Of a stretch of 64,000 nucleotides of DNA, positions 18,085 to 27,664 are shown in pieces (the stretch's first letter is position 1; every line of letters starts with the position of its first letter). Position numbers and translations under genes: made by a program. The notes below the pieces were generated by a model. That model ran no database searches. It saw only the letters and a list, made by a program, of their open reading frames with translations, and had not been told where the DNA came from. Origin of the DNA: Terriglobia bacterium (GTDB lineage Bacteria; Acidobacteriota; Terriglobia; Terriglobales; Acidobacteriaceae). The DNA lies in assembly GCA_020073395.1 (NCBI GenBank), contig JAIQFF010000001.1, forward strand, positions 1-64,000, written 5' to 3'.

Positions 18085-19485
18085 CTATGCTACAGGCTCG
18101 GGTTTGTCCGGCGCTCCACTCCAGCCCGCGGGCTTGAGGGCTGTATTTGCGAAATAGGCCACTACGCCGGCCGCGATGAGCAGCATTCCGAACGCAAAAG
18201 CACTGATCCCCAACACGTGCTCGCTCTGGCTCCGAAGGACGGAGAAGCCAAGTAGCAGCATGGGCGCTACTCCGACAGCCACCGCTCCGAACATTCCACC
18301 GGGAACCCGAAAGGGGCGCGGAAGCTCAGGCTCGCGGATGCGCAGGACGATCAGCGCCACAAACTCCAGACTGAGGCTGGCTCCGTAAAGCAAAATATCG
18401 ATAATGATAAGACGCTCGAAGCCCAGTCCCAGACACATAGCCCATCCGGTCGCACAAACCAGAATTGTCACCCAGGGGGCCCGCGAGCGGGGATGTAATT
18501 TCCCGAACACGCGCGGCAGCATGCCATCCTGCGCCATCGCCAGGGGAAGGCGGGAATAGCTCATGACCAGGGCATTGAACATGCCAAAGCCGCTGATCAT
18601 GCCCCCCAGGGCTAGTCCCACGCGCAGCAGCGGCCCACCCAGCATGCCGGCGATATCTGCCCAGGAGCCGGTCTCCCAGGCGCTCGAAGAGAGCCCGGTC
18701 ATCCACATGGCTGCAACCGGGACAATGTAGCTCAGAGCCACGATCACAACCGCGGCCAGCATGGCCCGAGGATAGGTGCGCTGCGGGCGCTCGACCTCGG
18801 TAGCGATGGTCGAGGCGTTGTCCCAGCCCATGTAATTCCACATGCAGATGAGCAGGCCGCCGAGAATGTCAACGGTAGACGTAGTCGGCGTGGTTACGGC
18901 GTGGGCGAGGGCCCCGAACTTGAATGGGGCAATGGCCACAATAATGATGAACGGTGCCGAGAGCGCGAAGAACAGCCACAACGAAGTCGTGGATACGACC
19001 CGAACTCCGGCGATGTTCAACAGGGCGCAGACGATGACCACCGCCAAAGCGACCATCGTGCCCCGGTGTCCCACAGCGAACCAGGGGAACAGGCGATTGA
19101 GATAAAGCACAAACAGGGTGGGATAAATCGCCATGTCGAAGATGCTCGCCACCAGCGACAGCCAGGCTTCCTGGAAGCCCCAGAAGTTGCCCATGGCGCG
19201 GCGCACCCATGCGTAATAGCCGCCTTCGAAAGGCAGAGCGCTCGAAAGCTCGCCGATCATGAACGCGGTGGGCAGACTCCACAGAATCGGGGTCAGCAGC
19301 AGGATGAGAATGGCCTTGCCGTAGCCGGCCCCGTGCACGATGTCTTCCGTGCCATAGGTACCGCCCGACACCATAAAGAAGGTGGCAGCGACCAGAGGCC
19401 AGAGCGTGAGGCGAACCGATTTTTTCCGGCTGGGGATGACGGTGGGTGGCTGGAGGTCCTGACGCGGCGCGCTAGCTGTTGCCAA
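18085..19485 (-). CDS. APC-superfamily amino-acid permease
   Basis: 466 residues with about 12 predicted transmembrane helices. The APC hallmark follows helix 1 (ATFFMVSGGTYGTEDIVHGA), then WSLPTAFMIGELSSALPFEG and GGYYAWVRRAMGNFWGF. It starts at TTG 19485, preceded at good spacing by GGGAGGA, so this rare start looks genuine. It is an inner-membrane, probably proton-coupled, amino-acid or amine transporter; the substrate cannot be read from sequence. It lies between the dnaJ-coupled membrane gene and hspR on the same strand. Confidence 0.88.
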   Translation of the reverse strand: MATASAPRQDLQPPTVIPSRKKSVRLTLWPLVAATFFMVSGGTYGTEDIVHGAGYGKAILILLLTPILWSLPTAFMIGELSSALPFEGGYYAWVRRAMGNFWGFQEAWLSLVASIFDMAIYPTLFVLYLNRLFPWFAVGHRGTMVALAVVIVCALLNIAGVRVVSTTSLWLFFALSAPFIIIVAIAPFKFGALAHAVTTPTTSTVDILGGLLICMWNYMGWDNASTIATEVERPQRTYPRAMLAAVVIVALSYIVPVAAMWMTGLSSSAWETGSWADIAGMLGGPLLRVGLALGGMISGFGMFNALVMSYSRLPLAMAQDGMLPRVFGKLHPRSRAPWVTILVCATGWAMCLGLGFERLIIIDILLYGASLSLEFVALIVLRIREPELPRPFRVPGGMFGAVAVGVAPMLLLGFSVLRSQSEHVLGISAFAFGMLLIAAGVVAYFANTALKPAGWSGAPDKPEPVA

Positions 19486-19658
19486 TTTCGACGGCTTCCT
19501 CCCGGGGCGATCCTTGCGCTTTCAGAAATTCGGCTGGATGCAGGTTCGCAGCCGTGAGCATACGGGAAATTAGATGCAGTGTAAAAATAATTTTTTGTAT
19601 TATTTTTTGCGGGGAGGCACGGAGGTAACAGATACAACTGCGACTCAGTGGGCGTGGC

Positions 19659-20015
19659 TCAGTTTCTTCCAATTTGCTTTCTTTCAAGATCAGCTCGGAT
19701 TGTTCCAAGGACCGCGCCAAGCACGAGCCCAAGAACCAGTCCCAATCCGATGCCAAGTCCCCAACCGAGCCCCAGAAAATGCAGCCAGAGTCCACCGAGA
19801 ATGCCGATTGCCAGCCCAATTGCGAACCAGAGAGGATCGGCTGGACGGGTGTATTTGTTCTTGATGTCCGCCCGCACCAGCCCAAAAGCGCCAGCCAGGA
19901 CGATTCCGAGGCCCACTCCAAGGCCCAACTGGTGGAAATAGATTCCCGGAGCAATGCCAATCGCAAATCCGATGGCAGACCAGAGAGGGTCTGCCGGCCT
20001 TCCTCCACCCGGCAT
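19659..20015 (-). CDS. small duplicated glycine-rich membrane protein coupled to dnaJ
   Basis: The 118-residue protein is an internal duplication: RPADPLWSAIGFAIGI...GLGVGLGIVLAGAFGLVRADI and RPADPLWFAIGLAIGILGG...GLGWGLGIGLGLVLG, each with two hydrophobic Gly-rich helices, so four membrane segments in all. The start codon overlaps the dnaJ stop (ATGA at 20015), implying translational coupling. Function unknown; the position suggests a link with protein quality control. A 178-codon frame on the same strand (19472-20008) has no such repeat logic and is rejected. Confidence 0.75.
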   Translation of the reverse strand: MPGGGRPADPLWSAIGFAIGIAPGIYFHQLGLGVGLGIVLAGAFGLVRADIKNKYTRPADPLWFAIGLAIGILGGLWLHFLGLGWGLGIGLGLVLGLVLGAVLGTIRADLERKQIGRN

Positions 20016-21241
20016 CAGACCTTGCTCCAGAGTTCCGCGCGGGGATCTTCCGGATTCAACTTGGCCAACTCGCGCAGGATCTCCTTGGAGCGCTCGTCCC
20101 GAGGCATGGGAACGGTGAGCTTGATTTCGACAATCTCGTCGCCGCGGGTCCCCTCTTTGATGGCCGAAGGCACGCCCTTTTCCCGCAGGCGCAACTTCTG
20201 TCCGGACTGGGTCCCGGGCGGAATCTTGAGCAGCGTGCGGCCGTCGATGGTCGGGACCTCAATCTTGGCGCCCAAAGCCGCCTCGGTGGCGGTCACCGGC
20301 ACCGTGATGCGGATGTCGTCCCCCTCACGCTGGAAAATGGGGTGGTCGGCGGTACGGATAATTACGTACAGGTCGCCGGCTGGGCCTCCGTGGCTTCCGG
20401 CATTGCCCTTGCCGGCGAGGCGGATGCGCTGTCCATCGCGGGTGCCGGCCTTGATCCGGACTTCGAGAGGCTCGGTGCGTTCAACCGTACCCTCGCCATG
20501 ACAATTTGTGCAGACCGAGATGTTCTTTCCCGTCCCGTGGCATCTCGGGCAGGGGACATTAAATTTCATTCGCCCGCCGGTCTGCGTGACCTGCCCCTTG
20601 CCGCCACATTCCGGGCAGGAACCGCCGGCCTCGATAAAGCCCTGGCTGTGGCAGTTGGGACAGGTATCCCGCCGAGTAATATTCAGGCGCATCACGCCGC
20701 CCCGGACGGCGGTCCAGAAGGGCACATTGACCTGATACTCGAGATCCGAACCGGGCTCGGGACCCTCCCGCGTAGCCCCTCCCCGCCCACCGAAGATTCC
20801 GGAGAAAATGTCGCGGAAGCTGCCCGTGCCAGAGCTGGTCGCCTTTCGACCCCGCGCGTTTTCGAACATGTCGGTGAAGTCGAAGCCGCCGAAATCGAAG
20901 TTGGCGCCCGGAGCGCCCCCTCCCGGCTGAGCTCCCGGGAATCCTGCACCCGGGTCAGCTGCGCCGCCTCCGGCCCGGGCATAAGCCTCGGCCGTCGCGG
21001 CATCGATGTTGTCGGAGTAAAAGCCGACCTGGTCGTAAATTTTCCGTTTCTTGGGATCGCTCAGGACTTCGTTGGCCTCGGAAAGGGTCTTGAACTTCTC
21101 TTCCGCGGCCTTGTCGCCGGGATTGACGTCTGGATGGTACTTGCGCGCAAGTTTGCGGAACGCCTTGCGGATATCGTCCGCCGAGGCGGACTTCTTCACA
21201 CCAAGGATTTCGTAGTAATCTTTCTTGGGGGTGGTGGCCAT
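20015..21241 (-). CDS. dnaJ: co-chaperone DnaJ
   Basis: 408 residues. The J domain has the HPD motif ([10 protein letters not shown]), followed by a long Gly/Ala/Pro-rich linker with [14 protein letters not shown]. Four zinc-centre repeats follow: [24 protein letters not shown] and CTNCHGEG. The C-terminal substrate-binding domains contain [20 protein letters not shown]. DnaJ stimulates the ATPase of DnaK and hands over unfolded clients. It lies downstream of the 58-residue gene, 42 bases apart, and overlaps the membrane-protein gene. The first zinc repeat has Gln where the consensus has x-G, without touching the cysteines. Confidence 0.97.
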   Translation of the reverse strand: MATTPKKDYYEILGVKKSASADDIRKAFRKLARKYHPDVNPGDKAAEEKFKTLSEANEVLSDPKKRKIYDQVGFYSDNIDAATAEAYARAGGGAADPGAGFPGAQPGGGAPGANFDFGGFDFTDMFENARGRKATSSGTGSFRDIFSGIFGGRGGATREGPEPGSDLEYQVNVPFWTAVRGGVMRLNITRRDTCPNCHSQGFIEAGGSCPECGGKGQVTQTGGRMKFNVPCPRCHGTGKNISVCTNCHGEGTVERTEPLEVRIKAGTRDGQRIRLAGKGNAGSHGGPAGDLYVIIRTADHPIFQREGDDIRITVPVTATEAALGAKIEVPTIDGRTLLKIPPGTQSGQKLRLREKGVPSAIKEGTRGDEIVEIKLTVPMPRDERSKEILRELAKLNPEDPRAELWSKV

Positions 21242-21283
21242 TCTTGCTTATGCGCCGCTCAAGAAATCGCGAAGTATGACAGT

Positions 21284-21460
21284 TCAGTTCTGGATGTTAT
21301 GACGGTTTTTCCCCAGAATGCCGAAGCGCTCGTATGATGGCGAGTCCACGTAAACGGGAATACGCTGCACTCCCGTCGGCGTGGGCGCCAGGACGTACCA
21401 GTAGGCCTCGTCTTCCGCGAAATTTAGAAAATAATCCTGACCATTGACTTCAAATTGCAA
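21284..21460 (-). CDS. 58-residue conserved-looking protein between dnaK and dnaJ
   Basis: A TTG at 21460 opens a 58-codon frame ending TGA at 21284. The start follows AGGAGAAG at ~5-base spacing, an excellent ribosome-binding site. The product begins MQFEVNGQDYFLNFAEDEAY, continues WYVLAPTPTGVQRIPVYVDS and ends with YERFGILGKNRHN. It is acidic-aromatic, without membrane segments, and reads like a small beta-rich protein. It falls below common ORF length cut-offs. I do not know its function; its place between dnaK and dnaJ suggests a role in, or at least coexpression with, the chaperone system. Confidence 0.75.
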   Translation of the reverse strand: MQFEVNGQDYFLNFAEDEAYWYVLAPTPTGVQRIPVYVDSPSYERFGILGKNRHNIQN

Positions 21461-21480
21461 TTTGTCTTCTCCTCAAACCT

Positions 21481-21616
21481 GTAGCGCCGGCATCTCGCCC
21501 GCTGTCCCGAGGGCATCCTGCCCTCGCGGTTGGGGGCGGGATGCCCCCACGACAGCCGCCGGGACGGCGGCGCTACGAAAACCTCGCGGGCGGGTCGCCC
21601 GCGTCCACACAAACCA
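21481..21616. repeat. family B composite palindrome (GTAGCGCCGGC...GGCGCTAC)
   Basis: The outer ends GTAGCGCCGGC (21481-21491) and GGCGGCGCTAC (about 21566-21576) are inverted copies. Inside are two more hairpins (GAGGGCATCCTGCCCTC and GGGGGCGGGATGCCCCC). A further piece, GCGGGCGGGTCGCCCGCG with CCACAC, follows to 21616. It fills most of the 226-base gap between the dnaK stop and the small gene, so a long structured RNA would separate dnaK from dnaJ on a shared transcript. Confidence 0.8.
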
Positions 21617-21686
21617 GCCAAGCCGTCCTCGGCCAGGACGGCTCTGAGACCCGTCCCCAACACGGCCTTTACTGATAGCTGACAGC

Positions 21687-23618
21687 TTACTTCTTGTCTT
21701 CTACGTCAACGTACTCGGCGTCGATCACGCCTTCGTCTTTCTTGGGGCCACCGTTGGCGCCTGGCTCGGGACCCGCACCTGCGCCCGGCGTCGGACCGGC
21801 ACCCGGGGTCTGCGCCTGCGCCGCCTTGTACATCTGTTCAGCGAGCTTATGCGAGGCCTTGGTCAGAGTCTCGCGCGCCTTGTCCATGGCCGCCTTTTCG
21901 TTCGACTCCAGCGCTTTCTTCGCGTCGGCGATGGCGTTTTCGACGTCGCCACGGTCGGAACCGGAGATCTTGTCGCCCTGCTCGCGCAGCATCTTCTCCA
22001 CGCTGTAAACCATGGAGTCGAGCTGGTTCTTCGAGTCGATCTCCTCGCGCTTGGCTTTGTCCTCAGCCGAATGCGCGTCGGCTTCTTTCGCCATGCGCTC
22101 GACTTCATCCTTGCTCAGACCCGAAGACGACGTAATCGTGATCTTCTGGTCCTTGCCCGTGGCCGTATCTTTCGCGGTCACGTTGAGGATGCCGTTGGCG
22201 TCAATGTCGAACGTCACCTCAATCTGGGGCACGCCACGCGGTGCCGGTGGAATGCCGGTCAGGTGGAACTTGCCTAAAGTGCGGTTCTGCGCCGCCAGGG
22301 GTCGTTCGCCCTGAAGCACGTGTACTTCGACCGAGGTCTGGCTATCGGCCGCGGTGGAGAACGTTTCCGTCTTCTTGGTCGGAATCGTCGTGTTACGCGG
22401 AATCATAGGCGTAGCCACGCCGCCCAGCGTTTCGATCGCCAGCGACAGCGGAGTCACGTCCAGCAACAGCAGGTCTTTGACTTCGCCCTTAAGCACACCG
22501 CCCTGGATGGCCGCGCCGATCGCGACTACTTCATCCGGGTTGACGCCCTTGTGACCTTCCTTGCCAAACAGGTCCTTTACCAACTGCTGAATGCGCGGCA
22601 TGCGGGTCTGTCCGCCGACCAGCACGACTTCATTGATCTTGCTGGCGTCTACGCCGGCATCCTTCATGCACTGCTTGCACGGACCCACCGAGCGCTGAAT
22701 GATGTCCTCAACCATCGATTCCAGCTTGGCCCGGGTCATCTTCTTGACCAGGTGCTTGGGGCCGCCGGCATCTGCGGTGATGAAAGGCAGGTTGATCTCA
22801 GTCTCCATGGTGGTGGAGAGCTCGATCTTGGCCCGTTCCGCGGCGTCACGCAGACGCTGCAGCGCCATCTCATTGCCCTTGCCCCGCAGGTCGAGACCTT
22901 CATCCTTCTTGAATTCATCAATCAACCAGTCCACGATGCGCTGGTCGAGGTTGTCGCCGCCCAAGTGGGTGTCACCGTTGGTGGCCTTGACTTCAATCAC
23001 GCCTTCGCCGACTTCGAGAATCGAGATATCGAAGGTGCCGCCGCCGAAGTCGTATACGGCGATGGTTTCATCCTTCTTCTTGTCGAGACCGTACGCCAGA
23101 GCAGCTGCCGTAGGTTCATTGATGATGCGCTTCACGTCGAGGCCAGCGATCTGGCCGGCGTCCTTCGTGGCTTGCCGCTGGGCGTCATTGAAGTAAGCCG
23201 GCACGGTGATGACCGCCTCGGTCACTTTCTCGCCGAGATAGTCCTCCGCCGCCTTCTTCAGCTTCTGCAGAATCATCGCGGAGACCTGGGGAGGCGTGTA
23301 CTCCTTGCCTTGCGCCAGCACCGCCACGTGGTCGCCTGACTGCACCACCTTGTAGGGCACCATCTTGATTTCTTCGGTCACTTCGTCGTAGCGGCGTCCC
23401 ATGAACCGCTTGATCGAATAAACCGTGTTTTCCGGGTTAGTGATGGCCTGGCGTTTCGCTACCTGTCCCACCAGCCGTTCGCCGGTCTTGGTAAAGCCGA
23501 CGACCGAGGGCGTGGTCCGCCCTCCTTCTTCATTAGGGATCACCTTGGGTTCGCCACCCTCCATGACGGCTACACAGGAGTTGGTGGTTCCCAAGTCAAT
23601 TCCGATAATCTTGGCCAT
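21687..23618 (-). CDS. dnaK: chaperone DnaK (Hsp70)
   Basis: 643 residues. Nucleotide-binding motifs: [57 protein letters not shown]. The linker [19 protein letters not shown] precedes the substrate-binding domain. The C-terminus is a Gly/Pro-rich tail ending [11 protein letters not shown], the usual acidic end. The ATG at 23618 is preceded by AAGGAGGG at ideal spacing. A sigma-70-like promoter with an overlapping HAIR operator lies upstream. It heads the minus-strand chaperone region. grpE is not nearby. Confidence 0.98.
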   Translation of the reverse strand: MAKIIGIDLGTTNSCVAVMEGGEPKVIPNEEGGRTTPSVVGFTKTGERLVGQVAKRQAITNPENTVYSIKRFMGRRYDEVTEEIKMVPYKVVQSGDHVAVLAQGKEYTPPQVSAMILQKLKKAAEDYLGEKVTEAVITVPAYFNDAQRQATKDAGQIAGLDVKRIINEPTAAALAYGLDKKKDETIAVYDFGGGTFDISILEVGEGVIEVKATNGDTHLGGDNLDQRIVDWLIDEFKKDEGLDLRGKGNEMALQRLRDAAERAKIELSTTMETEINLPFITADAGGPKHLVKKMTRAKLESMVEDIIQRSVGPCKQCMKDAGVDASKINEVVLVGGQTRMPRIQQLVKDLFGKEGHKGVNPDEVVAIGAAIQGGVLKGEVKDLLLLDVTPLSLAIETLGGVATPMIPRNTTIPTKKTETFSTAADSQTSVEVHVLQGERPLAAQNRTLGKFHLTGIPPAPRGVPQIEVTFDIDANGILNVTAKDTATGKDQKITITSSSGLSKDEVERMAKEADAHSAEDKAKREEIDSKNQLDSMVYSVEKMLREQGDKISGSDRGDVENAIADAKKALESNEKAAMDKARETLTKASHKLAEQMYKAAQAQTPGAGPTPGAGAGPEPGANGGPKKDEGVIDAEYVDVEDKK

Positions 23619-23685
23619 AATTCTGACCCTCCTTGAACTTTATAAGTGCTTTGTAATCAAAATATTAAGCACTACTACGCCCAAA

Positions 23686-23714
23686 ATGATAAGACTTGAG
23701 TGAATCATTGTCAA
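23686..23714 (-). promoter_or_regulatory. sigma-70-type promoter of dnaK
   Basis: On the minus strand TTGACA (23714-23709) and TATCAT (23691-23686) are separated by exactly 17 bases, upstream of the dnaK start by ~68 bases. The perfect -35, near-consensus -10 and optimal spacing make this the best promoter in the window. Its -35 and spacer are covered by the HAIR repeat. Confidence 0.8.
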
Positions 23715-23715
23715 G
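23695..23715. promoter_or_regulatory. HAIR operator for HspR
   Basis: CTTGAGT (23695-23701), 7-base spacer, TGTCAAG (23709-23715). The HAIR consensus is CTTGAGT-N7-ACTCAAG, so the left arm is exact and the right arm matches at five of seven positions. Its overlap with the -35 element fits simple repression by the hspR product encoded at 17587-17988. Confidence 0.75.
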
Positions 23716-23898
23716 GTTTAGATGCGCCAAATCAAAGGATGGATACAGGGTATTTCGAGCGGGGTGGCGGCAGAGACTATGGGAGTTCGTTTGCGACCCT
23801 TTGCGGTTCCCTTCGCGTCCTCAGCGGGTTAAAGATTTTGACCGAAGTGCGCAAAAGGGGACACCCCATAGGCAGCAAAGAGACCCCATGCAGCCCCG

Positions 23899-24621
23899 TC
23901 AATCATACTTCTCGTACAGAATCGATTTCCGGTCCCAGCCCAGGCCCTTCAGCAACTCCCGGTTGGCCTTGATCATCTTGTCCAGACCGCAAATGTAGGC
24001 GTGCATGTCGGTGCGACCTTGAACAATTGCGGGGACATGTTCCTGAACGTATCCGCGCAGACCTCCCCATTCCGGGGCGCTGCGGCTGAGAGTCGGCAAA
24101 TAATGAACGTTCGGGTGACGGGCAGCGAGAGCCAGAAACTCCTCGTGATAGTAAATGTCCACTTCGGTCCGGTTGCCGAACAGCAGCCAGAGCTGTTTGT
24201 CCTGATGCCGAACCGAATCGTCCAGCAGCCAATGCAGCATGGAGCGGAACGGTGCGATCCCGGTGCCGGTGGCGATGAAAACCGTATCGCGCAACGGCGG
24301 CCGCAGGATGAAATCACCGAACGGCCCCTGGCAGCTGATCTCGTCACCCGCTTTCATGTCGCAGAGATAGTTCGACATGAAGCCGTCTTGCACCCGGTTG
24401 AGGCAAAGCGCGAAACGGCTATCTTCTCCCGGTGGGGATGCGATCGAATAAGCGCGCGTGATCTCTTCTCCATCTGGCTTGTTCGTCTTGAAAGACAGCC
24501 ACTGCCCGGCGACGAAGCCGAAGCGCGTCGTGCCGGATATCTCGAATTCCAGGTGCCTGGTCTGGGCGGACAATGACACCGGGCGAACCAGACGGGCCGC
24601 GAAAGTCTGAAAAGGAGACAT
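23899..24621 (-). CDS. ferredoxin/flavodoxin-NADP reductase-like flavoprotein
   Basis: About 240 residues from ATG 24621 (MSPFQTFAARLVRPVSLSAQ); the upstream open codons run into a family C repeat and are excluded. FAD-binding motif ITRAYSIASPP (RxYS type), then DEISCQGPFGDFIL, and the NAD(P)-binding site FIATGTGIAPFRSML. The C-terminus has YICGLDKMIKANRELL and ends LYEKYD. It transfers electrons between NAD(P)H and a flavodoxin, ferredoxin or similar acceptor in the cytosol; the partner is unknown. Stand-alone on the minus strand with ~180 bases of gene-free DNA on its downstream side. Confidence 0.87.
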   Translation of the reverse strand: MSPFQTFAARLVRPVSLSAQTRHLEFEISGTTRFGFVAGQWLSFKTNKPDGEEITRAYSIASPPGEDSRFALCLNRVQDGFMSNYLCDMKAGDEISCQGPFGDFILRPPLRDTVFIATGTGIAPFRSMLHWLLDDSVRHQDKQLWLLFGNRTEVDIYYHEEFLALAARHPNVHYLPTLSRSAPEWGGLRGYVQEHVPAIVQGRTDMHAYICGLDKMIKANRELLKGLGWDRKSILYEKYD

Positions 24622-24675
24622 CAGCTGCTTAGATGACGGAGGCGTCCTCTCGGACGCAGTCCGCTGTCTCACGCG

Positions 24676-24796
24676 TGTCATGCTGAGCGAGAGAGTCGTC
24701 CGCGCAGCGAACGACGAAGGAGTCGAAGCACCGCTAGTTACCCCAGAGCAGCGTGATTATAGGGGTCCTTCGACGCTTTCCTTGCTCAGGATGACA
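24676..24796. repeat. family C MITE-like palindrome
   Basis: TGTCATGCTGAGCG at 24676-24689 is matched inversely by GCTCAGGATGACA at 24784-24796; the inner units GGAGTCGAAG and TAGGGGTCCTTCGAC also pair. The left arm holds a hairpin of its own (GTCGTCCGCGCAGCGAACGAC). A short 'CCAGAAGCTAGAAGCCAGAAG' run follows before the glmS stop. It fills the gap between glmS and the flavin reductase gene. Confidence 0.8.
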
Positions 24797-24840
24797 AGCG
24801 GGTTAGGTTAGGACCAGAAGCTAGAAGCCAGAAGCGCCCT

Positions 24841-26715
24841 TTACTCCACCGTCACGGACTTCGCCAGGTTCCTGGGCTGGTCCACGTCGCAGCCGCGGCG
24901 GACTGCGATGTGATACGCCAGTAACTGCAGCGGAACGATTTCCAGAATTGGCAGCAACTCTTCCGGCGCTGGAGGAACGTACAGCACGTGGTCAGCGGCT
25001 TCTTTGATGTCCTCGTCGCCTTCGGTAGCCAGCGCGATGATCATTCCGGAGCGAGCTTTCACCTCTTTGAGATTCGAACAGGTTTTCTCGTAGCGGGTCA
25101 TCGATAGCGCGTCCTTGGTATCGCGGGTCGCAATGATCACTACCGGCAGGTTCTCGTCAATCAACGCGTTGGGGCCGTGCTTCATTTCTCCGGCGGGGTA
25201 GCCTTCCGCGTGAATGTAGGAAACTTCCTTCAGCTTGAGAGCGCCTTCGAGCGCAATCGGATAGTGGATGCCGCGTCCGAGGAACAGGAAGTCCTGGGAA
25301 CGCGAGTACTCTTTTGCCAGGTCTTCACATTCTTCTTCGCGGGTCAGCAAGTGTTCCAGCTTACCCGGAATGCGTGTGAGTTCCTGAATCGCCTCTTTGG
25401 CCTGGTCGGCGCTCATGGTACCGCGCTGCTGCGCCAGGTAGAGGGCAAACAGGTAGAGCGCGGTAAGTTGTGCGGTAAAGGCCTTGGTCGAAGCCACGCC
25501 GATCTCGGGGCCGGCGTGGGTGTAGATGGTTCCGGCGGCCTCGCGCGTGATCATCGAGCCCACCACGTTGCAGATGGCCAGCGTCTTCGAGCCTTTGGCT
25601 TTGGCTTCTCTCTGGGCCGCGATCGTGTCCGCGGTTTCGCCGGACTGGGTGATCAGCATAGTAAGCGTGTCGGTAGTGATGATGGGGTCGCGATAGCGCC
25701 ACTCGCTGGCGTAATCGACCTCCACTGGAATGCGCGCCATGCGTTCGATCATGAACTTACCGGCCTGGGCGGCGTGCCAACTGGTTCCGCAAGCTGCGAT
25801 GTTGATCTTCTTCGCAGCCTTGAACTCGGCCTCGCTGATCTCCATTTCGTCGAGGAAGACGTGACCGGTTTCCTGCGAAACCCGTCCCAGCGTGGTGTCA
25901 CGCACCGAGCGCGGCTGTTCGTAGATTTCCTTCAACATGAAATGCTTGAAGCCGCCCTTTTCTGCCATGATCGGGTCCCAGGTGACGTGTTGGACCTGGC
26001 GAACGACCGGTTGTCCGTTGAAGTCGGTGAGTTGCACCCCTTCCGGCGTGATCACGGCGAGGTCGCCATCGCCGAGGAAGAACAGGTCGCGGGTGTGATA
26101 AAGAATCGCAGGAACGTCGGAGGCGACGAAATACTCTTCTTTGCCCAGGCCGATTACGGCGGGCGGGCCATTGCGGGCGGCCACGATCTTGTTGGGCTCA
26201 TCCACGGCAATCACGGCCAGCGCAAACACGCCCGTCAGCTGGCCTACCGTTTTGCGGACGCACTCTTCGAGTGAGGGGCGATGACCATTCGCCGTCTTTA
26301 GAAAATATTTTTCAACCAGGTGAGCGATCACTTCGGTGTCGGTTTCGGTGTTGAAGCGGTGACCTTCCTCGATGAGCTTGCGCTTCAGCGAAACATAGTT
26401 CTCGATGATTCCGTTGTGCACCACCACGATGCGTCCGGTGCAGTCGCGATGCGGGTGGGCGTTTTCTTCCGTGGGACGGCCATGCGTGGCCCAGCGGGTG
26501 TGGCCGATACCGTAGGTGCCATCGAGCGGCTTGAGCCGGATGACTTCTTCCAGGTTGCGCAGCTTGCCCTCAGCCCGGCGAATCTGCAGACCCTCGCCAT
26601 TGCCGCACACCGCGATGCCGGCTGAATCATAGCCACGGTACTCCAGCCGTCTGAGCCCCTCGATGATGACTGGTACGACCCGCTTCTTGCCAACGTATCC
26701 CACTATGCCGCACAT
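24841..26715 (-). CDS. glmS: glutamine-fructose-6-phosphate aminotransferase (isomerizing)
   Basis: 624 residues (E. coli GlmS 609). The mature N-terminal nucleophile Cys is in [11 protein letters not shown]. The amidotransferase domain has [14 protein letters not shown] and [11 protein letters not shown]. Two SIS domains follow ([54 protein letters not shown]) and the protein ends with [13 protein letters not shown]. It makes glucosamine-6-phosphate for peptidoglycan and LPS. I saw no glmS-ribozyme core upstream. Minus strand, downstream of purS. Confidence 0.97.
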   Translation of the reverse strand: MCGIVGYVGKKRVVPVIIEGLRRLEYRGYDSAGIAVCGNGEGLQIRRAEGKLRNLEEVIRLKPLDGTYGIGHTRWATHGRPTEENAHPHRDCTGRIVVVHNGIIENYVSLKRKLIEEGHRFNTETDTEVIAHLVEKYFLKTANGHRPSLEECVRKTVGQLTGVFALAVIAVDEPNKIVAARNGPPAVIGLGKEEYFVASDVPAILYHTRDLFFLGDGDLAVITPEGVQLTDFNGQPVVRQVQHVTWDPIMAEKGGFKHFMLKEIYEQPRSVRDTTLGRVSQETGHVFLDEMEISEAEFKAAKKINIAACGTSWHAAQAGKFMIERMARIPVEVDYASEWRYRDPIITTDTLTMLITQSGETADTIAAQREAKAKGSKTLAICNVVGSMITREAAGTIYTHAGPEIGVASTKAFTAQLTALYLFALYLAQQRGTMSADQAKEAIQELTRIPGKLEHLLTREEECEDLAKEYSRSQDFLFLGRGIHYPIALEGALKLKEVSYIHAEGYPAGEMKHGPNALIDENLPVVIIATRDTKDALSMTRYEKTCSNLKEVKARSGMIIALATEGDEDIKEAADHVLYVPPAPEELLPILEIVPLQLLAYHIAVRRGCDVDQPRNLAKSVTVE

Positions 26716-26866
26716 ACGAATGCTCCTGTTTTCGGCCCGGGGGAAACCGAAGTTGTTTTTGTGAGTTAGAATCCGGCCACTGCTTCAGAACGCTTAATGC
26801 ACGTTCCGCGGACAACCAGCCTGGCGAAGCAAGAAAAATCTTCCACCACCGAACCGGGGAATTCGG

Positions 26867-27112
26867 TCAATCTTCGAGGGAGAAACGAAACTCTTCAATC
26901 ACCGGATTGGTAAGGACGTCGCGGGCAATACGCGTTACTTCCGCCTCGACCTCGTTCCGGCTCAAGCCGCCATCGAGTGTGAGCTCGAAATACTTGCCCT
27001 GCCGAACTTCTTCCAATCCCTTACATCCCATTTTCTTGAGCGCACCCTGGATCGTTTTGCCCTGCGGATCCAGAACGCTCTTTTTGAGCGACACGTATAC
27101 GTAAGCTTTCAT
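26867..27112 (-). CDS. purS: phosphoribosylformylglycinamidine synthase subunit PurS
   Basis: 81 residues, exactly PurS size. Motifs: AYVYVSLKKSVLDPQGKTI, ALKKMGCKGLEEVRQGKYFE, then a C-terminus reading NPVIEEFRFSLED. PurS dimers bridge PurQ and PurL in the FGAM synthase complex, step 4 of purine synthesis. purQ and purL are not in the window, so the three-subunit enzyme is encoded elsewhere. It lies between a small basic/acidic helical gene and glmS on the same strand; about 150 bases with no gene separate it from glmS. Confidence 0.93.
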   Translation of the reverse strand: MKAYVYVSLKKSVLDPQGKTIQGALKKMGCKGLEEVRQGKYFELTLDGGLSRNEVEAEVTRIARDVLTNPVIEEFRFSLED

Positions 27113-27167
27113 GGGGGATTAACGCCATTATACTTCAAAAACATTCAAGCTCAACCACACCATAGAC

Positions 27168-27407
27168 TTAGCCCAGCCGTGCCAACCGGGTATCGAGCTC
27201 GGAAAGTGCGCTTTCAAGCATTTGGCGATGGCGAGGGTTGTGGACAGATTGCAGTTGCTGAAGAACCCTTCGGCGGGACAGCTCAATCGCTTCCCGCTCC
27301 TGCCTCCGGGCTGCCTGTTCCGGCGTAAGTCGTTGTTTCGATTCGACCTGGGCGCCTGCCGCTGCTTGCTGCTCCTCCACCGACTTGCTTTCCCAGCCAC
27401 GGGCCAT
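27168..27407 (-). CDS. small helical protein of unknown function
   Basis: 79 residues, all predicted helix, rich in Gln, Glu and Arg: VEEQQAAAGAQVESKQRLTP, EQAARRQEREAIELSRRRVL, then a C-terminus HRQMLESALSELDTRLARLG. No membrane segment or cysteine. The charged heptad-like pattern suggests a coiled coil. It stands 55 bases upstream of purS on the same strand. I do not recognise a named family; codon use and composition look native. Confidence 0.6.
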   Translation of the reverse strand: MARGWESKSVEEQQAAAGAQVESKQRLTPEQAARRQEREAIELSRRRVLQQLQSVHNPRHRQMLESALSELDTRLARLG

Positions 27408-27664
27408 GTCCTTGATTATAGCCGTTGCGGGAGGGAAAAATCCCTCCGCGCACTGGCACTATGGGGCCATTCCGCGCAAGATAATTGTAAAGGTAACGTT
27501 GACCTCGCTACAGAATCGATTTTCAGAATCACAATTTTGATTTGGGATATAACTGCTTTGCAAGGAAGCAAACTTTAGTTTATCGTTCGCTGCGTTGCTG
27601 GGTTCTGCTGAGAGATCGAGGGGGAGTAGATCCGAGCGGGTCGCAAGGATGATCGCACATCCAC

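Noticed and set aside
19472..20008. 178-codon minus-strand frame overlapping the duplicated membrane protein
   Set aside because: The alternative frame has an internal duplication, membrane helices and a start coupled to dnaJ; this one has none.
22320..23339. 339-codon frame antisense to dnaK
   Set aside because: Shadow; long antisense frames over dnaK are a well-known artefact.
26716..26866. glmS ribozyme upstream of glmS
   Set aside because: No recognisable catalytic core or cleavage-site sequence in the 150-base leader.
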